64,000 nucleotides of DNA from positions 1,422,449 to 1,486,448 of the forward strand of contig JAEVLN010000011.1 of NCBI GenBank assembly GCA_018350325.1, given 5' to 3'. The position numbers and the translations under genes were made by a program. Positions 1 to 13,059 of this stretch are shown piece after piece. Under the pieces are notes generated by a model. It was not told the DNA's origin. It worked only from the letters and a program-made list of their open reading frames with translations, and searched no databases. Within the stretch, counting starts at the first letter, position 1, and the number at the start of each line of letters is the position of its first letter. Source of the DNA: Globodera rostochiensis (lineage: Eukaryota; Nematoda; Chromadorea; Rhabditida; Heteroderidae).

Positions 1-196
1 GTCAATATTTCACTTTTTTATACTCCATATAAATCTTGACTCTATGACATTCATTTAAATTTGTTGGGAGGGGGCAAAACGTTGACCCCAGCAAATGACG
101 ATTAGTGGGGGGAATGGGCGGGGGACGGCGCCAATATCTCTGGCGGGCGGGGCGATGTTCATCTTCATCCCCCCCCCCCCCCGCACAGTCTTAACC

Positions 197-385
197 ATTG
201 GCATTTTTAGACAATTCTAAAAACCAAATTGGCATTTTTAGACAATTTTAATAACCAAATTGGCATTTTTAGACAATTTAAAAACCAAATTGGCATTTTT
301 AGACAATTTTAATAACCAAATTGGCATTTTTAGACAATTTTAAAAACCAAATTGGCATTTTTAGACAATTTTAATAACTAAGGCA
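197..385. repeat. Minisatellite, about 31-bp unit, six copies
   Basis: Six head-to-tail copies of a unit reading ttggcatttttagacaattt followed by a short A/T stretch and ccaaa. Copies differ by single indels in the A/T part. No open frame of note crosses it. It follows a poly-C run at about 170-181. Confidence 0.9.
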
Positions 386-1014
386 TATTATGTATGTACA
401 AATAATTTAATTTCGCATACCCGGGTAACCCGAGTTTTCTGGAATTCCTAACTCCATAGATCCAATTGAATCTCCAAAACGGGTAATAATTGCCGGATTT
501 TGTTGCCAGAGGTCTGCTGATCTCATCAGAACAGGCCTACTCCGCGAAATGTTCACCCACACACGTCGGAAAATGCAATTTCTTTAACGAGAAGATTTAT
601 AAAATGACAACAAAATCAAATCGGACAAATTTGAAAAAACAAAACTTAAAAACCATCGGACACCGCATCTTTACAAAGAAAAAATTTGTACATAATTTAT
701 TACTGTCGTGGCCTCCCTCTAAAAGGCAAAATGATACTAATTTAAATTTTTTAAAATTATTGACCTCTTAAAATGTAGCTTGATTGCATTTTATTTTGTT
801 TAAATTTGAGGCTGTTCGTAAAATCTAAGCTCAGATATTTGAATTTGTTTGTGCTTTTTTGAGCTTCTCTGTATCCAGCAGAGGGCAGCTTAGGTATCGG
901 TTCCGCTGGCGGGGCGTCAAAAAATTTGAGTAGGGCTCATTACCGTCTGGCCACTATACAAAAAGGGCCAATCCCGTCTCATCCACAAAAAAGAAATAGA
1001 TTTGTCAAAAGATT
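386..1014. other. Intergenic, no gene recognised
   Basis: AT-rich DNA with short open frames only (for example 490-771 and 926-1273, + strand) that show no family resemblance, no clear splice structure and no composition change. I see no RNA gene or element here. Confidence 0.5.
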
Positions 1015-1432
1015 TTGCTGTTGCTCAATGACAAAATTTGCCGCTTTTCTTTGGACTCATCAGATCTTGACCGTTTGCGACAATTTTCTCCGGCGATTCT
1101 TCGCAATTGCGCAAATCTCCGATCGATCGAATCCTTGGGACTTTGCCTCGCATTTCCGGCCGAAGACAACGCCGCTGCTTCTTCCCGCCAAGTCGTGGCC
1201 AAATGGTTGTTCACTGCCCGTAAAGATGGTCGCCCGAAGATGCTTATGTGCGGTTTTTATACGGGAGGAATGAAAGGACTCAATGGGGTAATTAATTGTT
1301 CTTTTATAATCAAATTAAAAGTAATTATTCTCTTCGTTTTAGTCATTTGTCAATGCTTCTAAAGCCGGCCAATTTCATCATCAACTTTTGGTTTGAGTAT
1401 GAGGACGACTTTTGCAATTGAATGAATTGGGA
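1015..1432 (+). pseudogene. Fragment of an F-box-like family gene, frameshifted
   Basis: The frame from 1015 reads LDRLRQFSPAILRNCANLRS, then AFPAEDNAAASSRQVVAKWL, KMLMCGFYTGGMKGLNG. This pattern (L-R-x-F-S-P, F-P-A-x-D-x-A-x-A-S-S, A-K-W-L, C-G-F-Y) I recall from a very large family of F-box-associated proteins in potato and beet cyst nematodes. Exon 1 appears to end at 1287 (GGG|gta) and the next acceptor is at 1342. The second exon starts in frame (SFVNASK) but the family-like continuation PANFIINFWFEYEDDF is in another frame, so a frameshift lies near 1373. The open part then hits a stop at about 1432. The F-box itself and the C-terminal part are missing. Likely a decayed family member; the family assignment is from memory and uncertain. 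Confidence 0.45.
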
Positions 1433-4400
1433 AGCGGTTTTTTGTTTCAAAATATGGCAAACTGGCGCTATGCTTTTTATCTAAAATTTGCCTTACCCTA
1501 AACTGAATCAGAGAAGCATCTGAGTCATTCCAAATGATTTCGCATCCGAATGTGTAACGGAGCTAATCACCGGATTTAGAGAATTTCCAAGAGTCTGATC
1601 ACTTGAGCAAGCATTTAATGAAAAAGATTTGTGATTCGAAGATGCTTCTTCCCAAATCCCAATCCACCCCAACCTCAACTCAACAGATTCCATTCAGTTG
1701 CAATGAATTTGTGGGCGGGCGGGGCAGCCCCCCCCCCCCCCCTCACCATTATGGCGGATCAAATGGACCTCAAAATCGCACATCCCATTCCATTCAAATC
1801 CCAATTTCTTCCCTCGTCCGCTTCAGCGATCGAACCGACGACTCAGCCGCCGGCCGCCCCTTCGCCTCATTCTTAAAAGCCTCCCCGGGGGGCACAAAAC
1901 TGGGTCACAACAAAACCATTTAGAATAATATGGACGGCAAAAAAAAAAGAAACAAAAAATGGACGCAATTTTGAAGTGAAAACAAATGCATTTTCTTTCT
2001 CTAGTAATCAATGAAAATGCAAGCGATAGAATTGGGCGCCGGCACGAATCCCACCACGAGTGCCGATTCGGTCTCGTACTGAAGCTAAGTTTAAGCCTAA
2101 GCCTAGCTTAGGCTTAAGCCTATGCCTAAGCTCAGCCAAATTTGCCGCGCTTTCTCTTTGACAAACATTTGGAGGCTTCAACTTTTTAAAATTAAAACAA
2201 CCAAATCAATTTACAAATCGTAAAAATGTCACAGTTTCCGCCGCCAATGTTTGGCCATTTCTTCGCCCCACACACTTTTGTTTGTCCCCGGGGTGTCTTG
2301 GACTGTCCATGAATGCCCCCTCTTTTGCCGATAAGCATCCGGTTTGCACAGATTGACTATGATGATAATATGGAATGATTGGGATGTACACAAATACACA
2401 AAAAATTTTTATTTTAATATTAGAAGATTTTATTTACAATTTGGATTTTTGAAATTGCAAAATTTACTTTTTCTATTAAAGCGTCGAAGTTTACCGTTTA
2501 AACGGGAAACCTGCAAAAATATAGCAATTCTTTGAAAGTCCAATTGGAAGGACTTTACCCGTAAAATTTGTTCTCATTTGCTCGCCTAACGGAGTTTTTA
2601 AACCAAAAAAAAGCGCAAAATATTGAAATTTCCTGAAAATTCGATTTTTTCAAAATTTGCGATCGAAGAATACTTTTGTTCTATTATCACTATTATTATT
2701 ATTATTATTTATTCAGCCTTCACCGAGAAAATGTGGCGGAGGAAGTGAAGTAGAACAGGTTTTGCCCCCCCCCCCCCCCGCGGGCACAACAACGACTTTT
2801 TCGATGAGGAGCGAAGAGGATGCTGCTGCTGCTGCTGCACATTGATGGGGTTGGTTGTGTTGCTCACGGAACTTGCTGTAATTTTGCGCGCGTCATCCAA
2901 CACAAACCACCCCCCGGGGGGAGGCGGGCAATGGGCAGCACAAGCAGCAAATTGTCCTGTTGCTGCTGCAACAGAAGCCCGTCGGGGGATGACGGGCAAG
3001 GACATCCCCCCCCCCCCCGTCGCGTGGTTCGTTCAGTCCCCAAATTTACACAAAATGGAGCAGTACACGCAGTTACCCACCTCCTCATTTAATTAAATGT
3101 GTGCGCACTCGTTGTCTGTGTTTGTTTGTTCAACAGTTCCGTGCTTCGAATATTTGTTTTTTGTTTTTCTAACTGCAACTTTCGCCCACGCTTTTGGGGC
3201 GTCGTTTCCGAAAAATTCTTCCGTTTTCATATTTTTGTTGTTTTGGTAAATACAAAAATTGTACAAAAAAAAAATGCGCAGACTTTTCGGGTTTTTTCGG
3301 CCTTAACATTGGTCTAACAAATCTCTTTCCTAACCGCTGCGCTGCGAGATGAAAATGCTATAAATATTTTTGAATTTTACAAAATTTGGTCTTTTAGACA
3401 AAAAAAATTTGGAAATTAATTTATTCCCGGATTTCTGAACACGAAAAAAATTGCACGAGGAGCTCTGATGCTTTACGTCTTGCGCTAATCTTTAATTTCA
3501 AAATTACAAAACAATTCCTTCCCCCAGGGGCATAAAAGTGCAAAATCGCAAGCATTTTCGAATTTGAACACCCTAAAATTTGTAAATTTTGGTGCAGTTT
3601 CTGACCATTTTTGTATATCTTGCTCAGCAAATGCTCTTGAAGGGGATATAGCCAATTAAGCAAGCTTTCACTTTTCCGCCCCGCCGTCGGTTGGCGGGAG
3701 AACAGAACGAGTTGCCCCCCGTCCGCTTCCACCGCCGCCGCCGCCGCCATCGCCGCCGGCGACGTCGGCGACGTCGGCGGCGGACACATCGCCGTCGGCA
3801 AAATAAAAAAGGTGCAGCGACCGTGGCGCCAAAAAATTGTCGCCGCCCTCCCACAAATATTCTTCGTCATATATCACACCGCAAAACCCATTTTAATCCA
3901 GCAAAAATGTCAATTCTTGGGTTTACCGGGCCGAACAAGGCCAGCGAGCGCTCGATTCTTTTATGCAAAATGCCAATGCCAATGCTAATTTTGGCATTCG
4001 ACAAAAATAAATAAAATACGCTTTTCGTCACGTCCCCTGATTGATGCCAATGCTCCAAGTTTATACCAAAAAAAAAGAAATAAAAAATCCCTTTTGTATT
4101 TATCTTTTTGCATTAATTTCGCAAAATTCCGCTTCACATTTAATCAATTTTTAGTCACCAATCAATCATTCGAGAAAACGTTTTTTTACACTAATGCTGC
4201 TGCTAAAAATTAGCAATGACGGATCGCTTTATTCAATCAATTTCCATTATTTATTGAAGAAAATTGCATTTTTGTTCACTATTTCCGATAAATCCGCAAA
4301 CTTTATCAAATCAATTTTAGCTTTTTTAATTTGTCAAAATCGATTTTGCCATTAACTTTCTTTCACGCGAAGTGAATCAATCAGCGCGCATTTGAACTTA

Positions 4401-4938
4401 CTTTCTTCTCTTCTTTATCGCGCTGCAAATTGAGCCAATCAATCCCAAAATTGGAATTATTTTTCGTTAAATCGCTTTAGGTATTTTTAACAAAATCCAT
4501 TGATTTGTGAGCTCGGGGGACCGATCCCGATCAATCGGGGAGGGGGGGTGCCTAGTATAACGTCGCATGGCGGCATGTCAAGTGTCATTGGTTCGAACCG
4601 AATTGAAGAATTTTTGGCACTTTTGAAACCATTAAAAATCGGAATTTTGAAAAGTCGGGCCCAAGTACCCGGAGTTGGCAGTTCAAACAGACCCGGGCTG
4701 GGCACCGGTCCAAAACGGGGAGATTTTACAAAAAGTACCCGGGCTACCGGGCCCTGAAACCCGGGCCCGGGTCTGGCGCATCCGAGCTCTATAATCAATT
4801 ACAATATTATTACCTTTTTTTACAGTACCGTATTGTATCGTATTGTTTCCACGTACAGTAATACCACACCTTTATACGACGAGCGCTCGATAAATCGCGT
4901 ATTTGCTGGCTGCTGTGCCGCCTTCACTACAACAAAAT
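1433..4938. other. Intergenic, low complexity, no gene supported
   Basis: Contains poly-C runs (about 1730-1742, 2766-2780, 3006-3017), a (CTG/CAG)n stretch near 2820-2970, a (CCG)n stretch near 3725-3790 and a hairpin of TTAGGC/GCCTAA-like words at about 2087-2140. Open frames here are rich in Pro, Arg or Gly and are explained by these repeats. One short frame at 1751-1876 (MADQMDLKIAHPIPF...) has plausible composition but no supporting structure. 4507-4790 is a GC-rich island starting and ending in inverted GAGCTCGG words. Confidence 0.5.
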
Positions 4939-7900
4939 ATGGGCATTTCCCAGCTGTTTGACCAACTGCGACAGCGTTGCCTGCCGTATGCCAAACGTGA
5001 GCAGCACCAACACCATGTCGTGGTTGGTTGCGGTATGTTGCTGCTACTGCTCGCCATCGGTGGCATGGAAAGTGCGGTGCCGTTGGCGCGCACGGCATTG
5101 GCACTGGCCGGCATTCTGTGCGTAATGTTTGTGACTTCCCAAGCCGACTTCATCTACCGCTCATGGCTGACGCTGGACCGGGACCTGACGTATGCGGTGG
5201 AGTTTGGGCAGTTAGGCAAAAAACCAAAATTTTTTATTTTGAATTTTAGGGGCCTCTTCTTGCTGATTAGGATCCGACTTGATATGTGGCGGCGTATGCG
5301 CGAAAACAAGGGCATTCACCAGCTTTTCGTTGATGTGGTGTGTGGCAGGGGTTGGCACAAACGTTCGGTTTTCGATTTCAAAATTTGAAACCGGACAGAA
5401 TCGATCGGGATTCCGTCGGGATTGAATTCGAGATTCCGTCGGATTCGAGATTTTCCAGGGCCCGCGAGACTGAATAGGATTCCGACTTGGGGCGGCCTTT
5501 GGCTGTTTTCTGATTTTATTTTTGAATAAATCAAGCTTTTCAGGTCAATGCTAATCCGGACGGGTTGTGCATCATCGACATGGTTTGTGCTGCTTCTTAT
5601 TTTCCGGTCGACCACCGTTAATCAAACATAAAATATTTGTGTCACTAATCGATCAGGTTTCCGATCATCAAAGCCACCGATCAAAATTATCTCAATATTT
5701 TTTTTCCGATCAAATACGTTTTATCTTTTACAAATAAAAAAAAGAGATTTGTTTGTGATATTTGGGGAATAAATTGTGACCGATCATGATTGATCACGAA
5801 GAACTGCCTGATCATGATGGTCAGATAAATAGCCCAAACATTGACAATTTTTAGACATCCGGTAAGCAGTACACATTCCGCGAGTTCAACGCACTTGCCA
5901 ATCGGTTCGCCAACGCATTTTGGACAAAGGGCTACCGGAGTGGCGATGTTGTGGCACTGTTCATGGAGAACAGTGCCGAGTTTGTCGCCGGTCAGTTTCG
6001 GCTAAATAATATTTGTTTAGAAAACATTCTTTAAAGCATTTTAAAATAATTTAAGCTTGGATTGGGTTGGCCAAGATCGGCGTGGTCACTGCATGGATCA
6101 ACTCCAACCTGCGCATGGACTCATTAGTGCAGTTAAAAACATTTTTGTTTAGAATTAAACAAAAAAAATAATTTTAACATTAATTTTTTTTTTGCACTTT
6201 TTACCGAATTATTAACAATTAAATTTATTCTTTCATTTTCAGCTGCCTTCGTGTTTCCGAGTGTAAAGCAATTCTGTGCACGGACACACTTTTATCAAGT
6301 AATTAACAAAAAATAGCGTTTATTTATGAAACGATTTTATTATAAACTATTTTAAATTTTAGCATTGTTTCGACATTTAAATTTTATTAAAAGTTAAATA
6401 TTATTATATACTTTTTTTTGTAAAAACAACTCTTTTTGAAATCCCAAAATAGCATTGGAAGCGGCCAGACAAGCCGATGCCGTCGGCGGTTTGGACGCTT
6501 TGCGCGTCTACGCCTTGGGCGCTCTGAACGCGCAGTTTGCGCACGACGGCACACATTTGGACACGGAGCCGCCCGTGGAAGAGCCGGTGCCAAACTTTCG
6601 CTCAATTCTGTGCTTTATCTTCACAAGCGGCACCACGGGCATGCCGAAGCCGGCCCGCATCAAGCATCTTCGGCACGGAAAATAATATTTTTTTAGGAAA
6701 AATTTTTCTAATTCAAAGGGCAAACTTATTTTAAAAAATTAATATTTTATATTAAATTTAAACTAAAATAATATATATTCTTTAGTAACAAATTGTACCT
6801 ATTTTAGTGTTAATTTTTGTTGATGTTCAGCTATTATTCCATGGCGCTCGGCATCGCGCAATCGTTCGGTGTACGTGCCGATGACCGCCTGTACATATCG
6901 ATGCCGTTGTATCACACCGCCGCCGGCATCATCGGCATTGGGCAAGTGCTGTTGCGCGGGTCGAGCTGCGTCATCCGCGCACGCTTCTCCGCCAGCAACT
7001 TTTGGCGCGATTGCGTGCAGCACGAGTGTACGGTAGGCCAATTTTAATGTTTAAATTTGAATTTGAATCAAAAATGAGGGCATTGGAATGCACACAGATC
7101 AGCCAATACATTGGCGAAATTTGCCGTTATCTGTTGGCACAACCGCACTGTGAAGCGGAACAACGGCACCACGTTCGACTGCTGTTTGGCAACGGGTTGC
7201 GCACAGAAATTTGGCGTGAATTTGTCGAACGGTTCAAAGTACGCGTTGGCGAAGTGTACGGCTCCACAGAGGGCACCTCAAATTTGGGTAACCCCCGACG
7301 ACCCCTCGGGGGATTTGGGCGCCCAAAAAATCGAATTCAAATTTTTAGTGAACGTCGACGGCAAGGAAGGCGCCTGTGGCTTTTTGCCAATCTCGCCGAT
7401 CACCAAACTTGTCCATCCGGTTAGGCTTGTCAAAGTGGACGAGAACGGCGAAATTGTACGACGTCCAAATGGACTTGCGATTGCTTGTCGTCCGGGTAAG
7501 CAACAAAACAAATATATTGATTTATTTTCGAATTATGGCATTTTGTTTGGGTATTATTGAATGCCAAACACAAATTTCAGGTCAAACTGGCGCAATGGTC
7601 TCCACAATTCGTCCAAACAATCCGCTGCTGGTGTTTGACGGTTATCTGAACCAGGCGGAGACCAGTGAGTCGCACCGCCCCCTCCTCAAAGTGATCTGAT
7701 CAAGAATCTTGGATGATCATTGCGTTTTCACGACTTTTTGAAAAGCAATTATAAAAACAGATTCTGATCAATATTTTGAAAGAAATTATTTTTTTATGAT
7801 CAGATCACAATGTTCATCACATGATCTGATCCCGATTAGATCACAATGTTCATCACATGATCTGATCCTGATCAGAGCCCGGACCGATCGAGAGAGCACG

Positions 7901-9554
7901 TCGATCGTTCGAAATTTTCGATCCCGAAATTTTGGCTCGACAAAAATTTTTTGAGTTCTCGATCGGTCTTCAAGTCCGGCCTTTAATCCTGATCAAATAG
8001 ATCCGAGTGTGCGATTTGAAATTTGGTTATAAATAAAGCGTAGAGGTATTTTCAATTCAGATAAGAAAGTGGTGCACAATGTCATCCGCAAAGGCGACAG
8101 TGCCTTCTTGACAGGTAAAATAAATTTGAAATTTTGTTAAATTTAAAAAAAAGAAATAATTAAGGCGACATTCTTCACTGGGACCGTCTTGGCTATTTGT
8201 ATTTTCGTATTCGGACTGGCGACACGTTTCGATTCAAAGGAGAAAATGTCAGCACAGCGGAGGTGCACAAAAAAATAATTATTTTAAAATTTAAATTCTT
8301 TTTAATGTGTCAGCATTTGTAAAATTTAAAAATAATTTTTTGAATTTTCAAGCTTGTTTAAGGTTGAAGCGGTGCTTCTGCCGTTGAAGTGCATCATCGA
8401 CGCGGTTGTGTACGGCGTACGCGTGCCCGAACTTGACGGAAGCGTCGGCATGGCGGCACTGGTCAAAAGCGACGAGGCGGGCACGGACGATGTAACAACA
8501 AAATGGCCTAAAAATGCCAAAAATTTGTCTTAAAATCGGAGACAATTAAAGCAAAAATTGAAATTGTCAATTTTAAACTAAAATTTCCAAGATTTAAGAA
8601 AAATGTTTATTTGTCAAACAAAATTTTATTTGTCAAACAAAAGTTTTTTTCGTTCAAATATCTAAAATATTAAATATAAATGACCGTTTCATAACAAATT
8701 TAATGCACCTAAAAAGCTTTTGCCGCCACCATCATAAATATGTAAGCATTGACAGGAATTTCTTGGACAATTGAGTACCCGCCTTCGTGCCAACCTTCCG
8801 GCATATGCCATTCCACGATTCATTCGCATTTGCAGCGCTGTCGACAGAACAGGTCGGTCGGTCGATCGGGCACACAAAAGTTGATTAAATTTGCATTTTT
8901 TAACTTTCTTCATTAGTCTAAGTCATTTGTTTTAAATATAAATTAGGCGCGGAATATTTCTGCAGAATAAATAAATTGAAAAAATTGAACCCAAAAATAA
9001 AATTTATAAGTGAAAATGCATTTTTTACGCATTTAAAATTCTTTAACAAAAATGCAATAAAAACGAAATTTTACACAAATTTGGGGAGTTTTGAAGCCAT
9101 TTTTTTTGTTAAAAATTGATTAAAAATGCATATTTTGGCCATTCATAATCGATTGGATTTTTTGCAGAAATTTTGTTCGCCAATGGGACTTTGATCAATT
9201 TTTTGGAGCATCCCATTGATTTACACCCACAATTATTTATTTTATTATATTTTTAATTAGTCCTTTGGTATTAAAAAAATGTAAATTTTAGCCACTTTCA
9301 AACTGATCAAAACGAACTTGCAACGGATTGGCTTGGCCAGGCATTGTGTGGCGCCCGCGGCGACGGCGGCGGGTGATCGCCTGTTTTTGATGGACCCGTG
9401 CAGCAAGGAATATCGGCCGTTGGAGGAGTGCCTTCGGCAACGATTGAATGGCGACGACGAATTGTTGTCACCGGAGGGCAACAAAATGACGACGGCACCA
9501 GAGGCAATGGAGGCGGCGGCGGATCAACAATTGATCAGCAGAGTGTTTGCCTGA
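4939..9554 (+). CDS. Fatty acid transport protein / very-long-chain acyl-CoA synthetase (FATP, SLC27 family)
   Basis: Sixteen exons: 4939-5189, 5250-5337, 5544-5582, 5855-5990, 6056-6131, 6243-6298, 6453-6672, 6831-7032, 7098-7287, 7349-7495, 7581-7664, 8061-8114, 8165-8262, 8363-8491, 8756-8852, 9292-9554. All phases agree and give 709 aa, slightly longer than the usual 620-650. FATP enzymes activate (very) long-chain fatty acids to CoA thioesters with ATP and couple this to uptake at the ER or plasma membrane. Seen: hydrophobic N-terminus (about residues 34-75) followed by the FATP-type [15 protein letters not shown]-binding loop [11 protein letters not shown] near residue 272, [38 protein letters not shown] near 412, and [17 protein letters not shown] near 540. 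The intron after 6672 has a GC donor. The start at 4939 is the only in-frame ATG before the hydrophobic region. Closest worm relatives would be acs-20/acs-22 (from memory). Confidence 0.93.
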
Positions 9555-9590
9555 TCAAAAGTCTGGTCATGTCTTATGATCATGAGAAAA

Positions 9591-9596
9591 AATAAA
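9591..9596 (+). promoter_or_regulatory. Candidate polyadenylation signal AATAAA
   Basis: Canonical AATAAA 37 bp after the stop codon of the acyl-CoA synthetase gene. A second AATAAA-type cluster follows near 9647-9657. Placement fits the 3' end of that transcript; no transcript data available. Confidence 0.5.
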
Positions 9597-9659
9597 ATGG
9601 GTCAATTTTTAGCAAAAATTGAATATTTTTTTGTGTTTGCAAAAAGGAATAAATAAACC

Positions 9660-12600
9660 CATCTTTTTGATCGTCCGACATGCCATCAATTCTAATTTAT
9701 ATTAATCATAATATCTCCACAGTTGCTCAAATTGTATTAAATTTGAATATTTATAGAATAAATGTGATCAGCTAACTTTATTTAATAATTTAAATTTTTA
9801 ATTTCCAAAAGTTCTATGGGTTTGAACACATTGCGCGAATTTTTTTAAAATTATTTACTTTTTTCGTATTTATTTTTTCTCCAATTTTTTTTTGTTGGTA
9901 TTTCCGCCAAATTTTCGCTATTATTTGGTACTTTTGCCCGACAACCAAACCAACCTTTAACGGGGGGAGGATTAACGCGGATTTTCGGGGATTAACCGGA
10001 AGGCCCCCCCCCCCCCCCCCACACAAACCGTCCCGTTGCCCCCTTCGTCAGTCTTCGAAGATGGATCGTCGTCACCGTCAAAGGGCCGGGGGGGGGGGAA
10101 AGGTCACAACACTTCCGTCCGTCCGCCCGTCCATCGACGGGACGGGCGGTCCCCCCATGCCCCGCGCATCATCACCAGCACCAGCAGCGGGCGGGTCCCA
10201 TCAGTTTTGTACCAATCCCCCCCCCCCCCCCCTCCGGGTTCACAAATATTAGAAAATTAGCCGAGAAAAGGTCAACCCTCCCCCACCCCCCCGCCCCATA
10301 AAAATGGTTAGCTGAAACGATTAATAAATGCCATTCCCAGTGCCCTTTGTGTGTGTGTTGTGCCGCTCTTCTGGCTTATGTCCAGCAGCAGTGCTGTGAT
10401 AGGCGCTGTTGGGAGGAAAAAACGTTTTGGATCTTTAAGAAAATTGGTCCGTGTTTTGTTTCGAGAATTCGCCCATTTGAGCAGCAATGCTTTGAGCGCC
10501 TTTTCTTTCTTTTCAAGATCAAGCAGCGGCATCCGTGCCAACTTTTAGTGCCGTGAATTGCCGAAAGTGCCAACAAAAGTCGAAGGGATCGGAAAATTGG
10601 GAAAATGATATGCCAAATTAAGGGTTTAATTTTTAAAAACTTTTTAGTTTATTGAACAAATGCAAACATTTTTGTTTATTAATTTAATTCCATATTTTAT
10701 GCGCCCCCTCGGCAAACTTTCAAAAATTCTTACGCTGCTTTCAATTTGTGTTAAGTGTCGAATTGTTTGTTGTAAATATTTTACTAAAAATTTTTTGGTT
10801 TCGAGTAAATTTTCGCCTTTGCCGTACAAATCCCCCAATGTTTACTCCTCGCGTGACAACATTCATTTGCAGCACACAGAAAGTGTCCAAATCCGTTGCC
10901 CCCCCCCCCCCCCCCGGCGATGGACCCCCCCCCCCCCCCGGGCGCCCAATTTATCATTTTTTGTCCTCCTCCACCCCCAAATCTTTGTGTATCCTCCTCT
11001 CTATTCGTTTTGAAGATGATGATGACAAATTGCTTACTACTTCTGCCCGAGTTTTTATGTGCCATTGTTCACTTTTGGGCCATTATAACATTGACAGTAT
11101 GAAAACATTTTAAATTTACAATTTTTTTTTTTAGCATTTTCCAACATTTTGTCCTTTTTTATTTTTGTGCTTTCGACAATTAAAATTGCTATTTAATGGG
11201 CCAATATTTTTACTGTCTCCGTTAAATTACGGTACCCACGTAAAAGTGGCACACAATCGTTATTAAACACCGGACAAAAATTCTTCGAGATTGGTCGGGA
11301 TTTGGCCGGGATCCCACGCCTGAGAAATTGGTTTGCCCGGTCTCTCTAATCTTACTGTATTCATAACAATTGCTTGGAAGTGTTTATTACAAGTAAATAT
11401 GTTTAAAAGTATTAAATACCGTACTCCTTCTTGCCCAAGAGCGACTACCGTGTTGCTCGGCGGTACTGTACTCGTCGAAAAAGATTCCGGGGGGATTTGC
11501 CGTAACAAAACTCTGGATTTTAAGTCCCGGGCAAAATTGCCAGGAATTTCGTTTCACTTTAATCGATTGATTGGGTGGCTGTTTGGTGCCTAATAATGTT
11601 CACATATTCGTACATAATTAACAATAATTGTGGCTGCTGACACGGGCGCTGAACAAACAAATCGTCTCAATTTTCGGTCAAGCAGAAGGCGCACAAAGTG
11701 TCCGTCCATCTAATGGAAGAAGCAATCTCTCAAAATTTGTTCAGCAAAAAAATTCAAAGTTTTTAAATCAAATTGTTTTTGCTGCCAAATTTATTTTTAA
11801 ACTAATTTTTCAAAAATATCTCCTCTTTTTTTGCTTACAAGAAAAGCGCATTTATTTATAATTTAAGAAAAAGTTTGAAATTTTTTTATTCATTTTAAAT
11901 CCATTACTTTTTGATTGTTAAAAATATTTTTCATCAAAAATAGGTGTAATTTTTATAAATCCCAGAAAATTTAATTACCTATTTATAATTTTAAGGCAAT
12001 TAATAGGGAACGGATTTATATGCACCAAAAATGGCCAGAATATTTGCATTTTTAACAATTTTTGCTAAATATGCAAAATATGCTTCTGAAGCCTCAAAAT
12101 ATGCAAAATTTCGTTTTTTTATAAAATTTAACAAATCGTAAATGCTCGATTAAAATGCGCAACTATGTTTTTTCAAACATTTTTTTTGTACAAAAATATT
12201 TCTCAAAATTTTTGACAAATTCTGAGCAAAAATAAATAAAAAATTCACCGGCCAATTGTTTAGCGCACCGGTCTTTTCTTCCCCAATTTGTGCGCATAAT
12301 GGCAAATATTTGGAATTTTAAAATATTTGCGCAGCTTTTGTGGCCGACGGACGACAAATGGGCCAAACCAAAATTAGGCATTCACCGCCCTGAATTGGTA
12401 ATTGGTGCACAATTAGTGAGCAATAAGGCCGAAAATGGGATTTGTCAAGCGTTTAACATGGACAAAAATTGAGTTTTATTTAATAAAAATTAGTTTTCAA
12501 ACTTTTAAAACGGTCAGTGTCAATGTTTTATAACTTCTTTCAAGCTGAACAGATTTGGTCGAACATTATACCAAATGAAAGCGTTGGATGAGTTGAAGCT

Positions 12601-13020
12601 ATAATTAAGCTGCATCTTTACAATTGGCGAGAGCCAAAAAGTTATTGCAGAAATGCTTTACGACGGACCGGTTAAGCCTAAACAAAGTTACTTTTTTTAC
12701 AAATTGACGCGATTTGACCGATTATCGGATTGTCGTCAGAAGCGCGTCGGGAAAACAATTTTGATTATTTTTACTTTATGATTTTTTTTATTGCTAATTT
12801 AAAAAGAAAATCCAATTTATGCGATTATAATACCTAAAATTATGAATTTCCCTTCCAAAAGAATTTATATTTATTTGTGTCACAATGGGCGGGGACGGGC
12901 GGAAGTCAATCGCGTCGCGTCCATTGAAAGTTTGTGCCCATTGAATGTTCATTTGTCACAAAATAAATATACTCGGCACATAATTCAGTTTAACAGCCGC
13001 CGACGAAGTGGTCAAAACAC
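9660..13020. other. Intergenic, poly-C rich, no gene supported
   Basis: AT-rich DNA interrupted by G/C homopolymer blocks at about 9961-9972, 10004-10020, 10218-10232, 10899-10915 and 10926-10940. Pro-rich frames near 10896-11113 are translations of these blocks. No conserved motif, tRNA or mobile element recognised. Confidence 0.5.
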
Positions 13021-13025
13021 TTGAC

Positions 13026-13027
13026 GC

Positions 13028-13059
<32 letters not shown>

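Noticed and set aside
3691..4014. Arg-rich open frame (poly-Arg)
   Set aside because: Product of a (CGC)n tract; all frames across it are homopolymeric.
4507..4790. Possible inverted-repeat element bounded by GAGCTCGG words
   Set aside because: Only about 8 bp pair at the ends and no target duplication is visible; could be chance.
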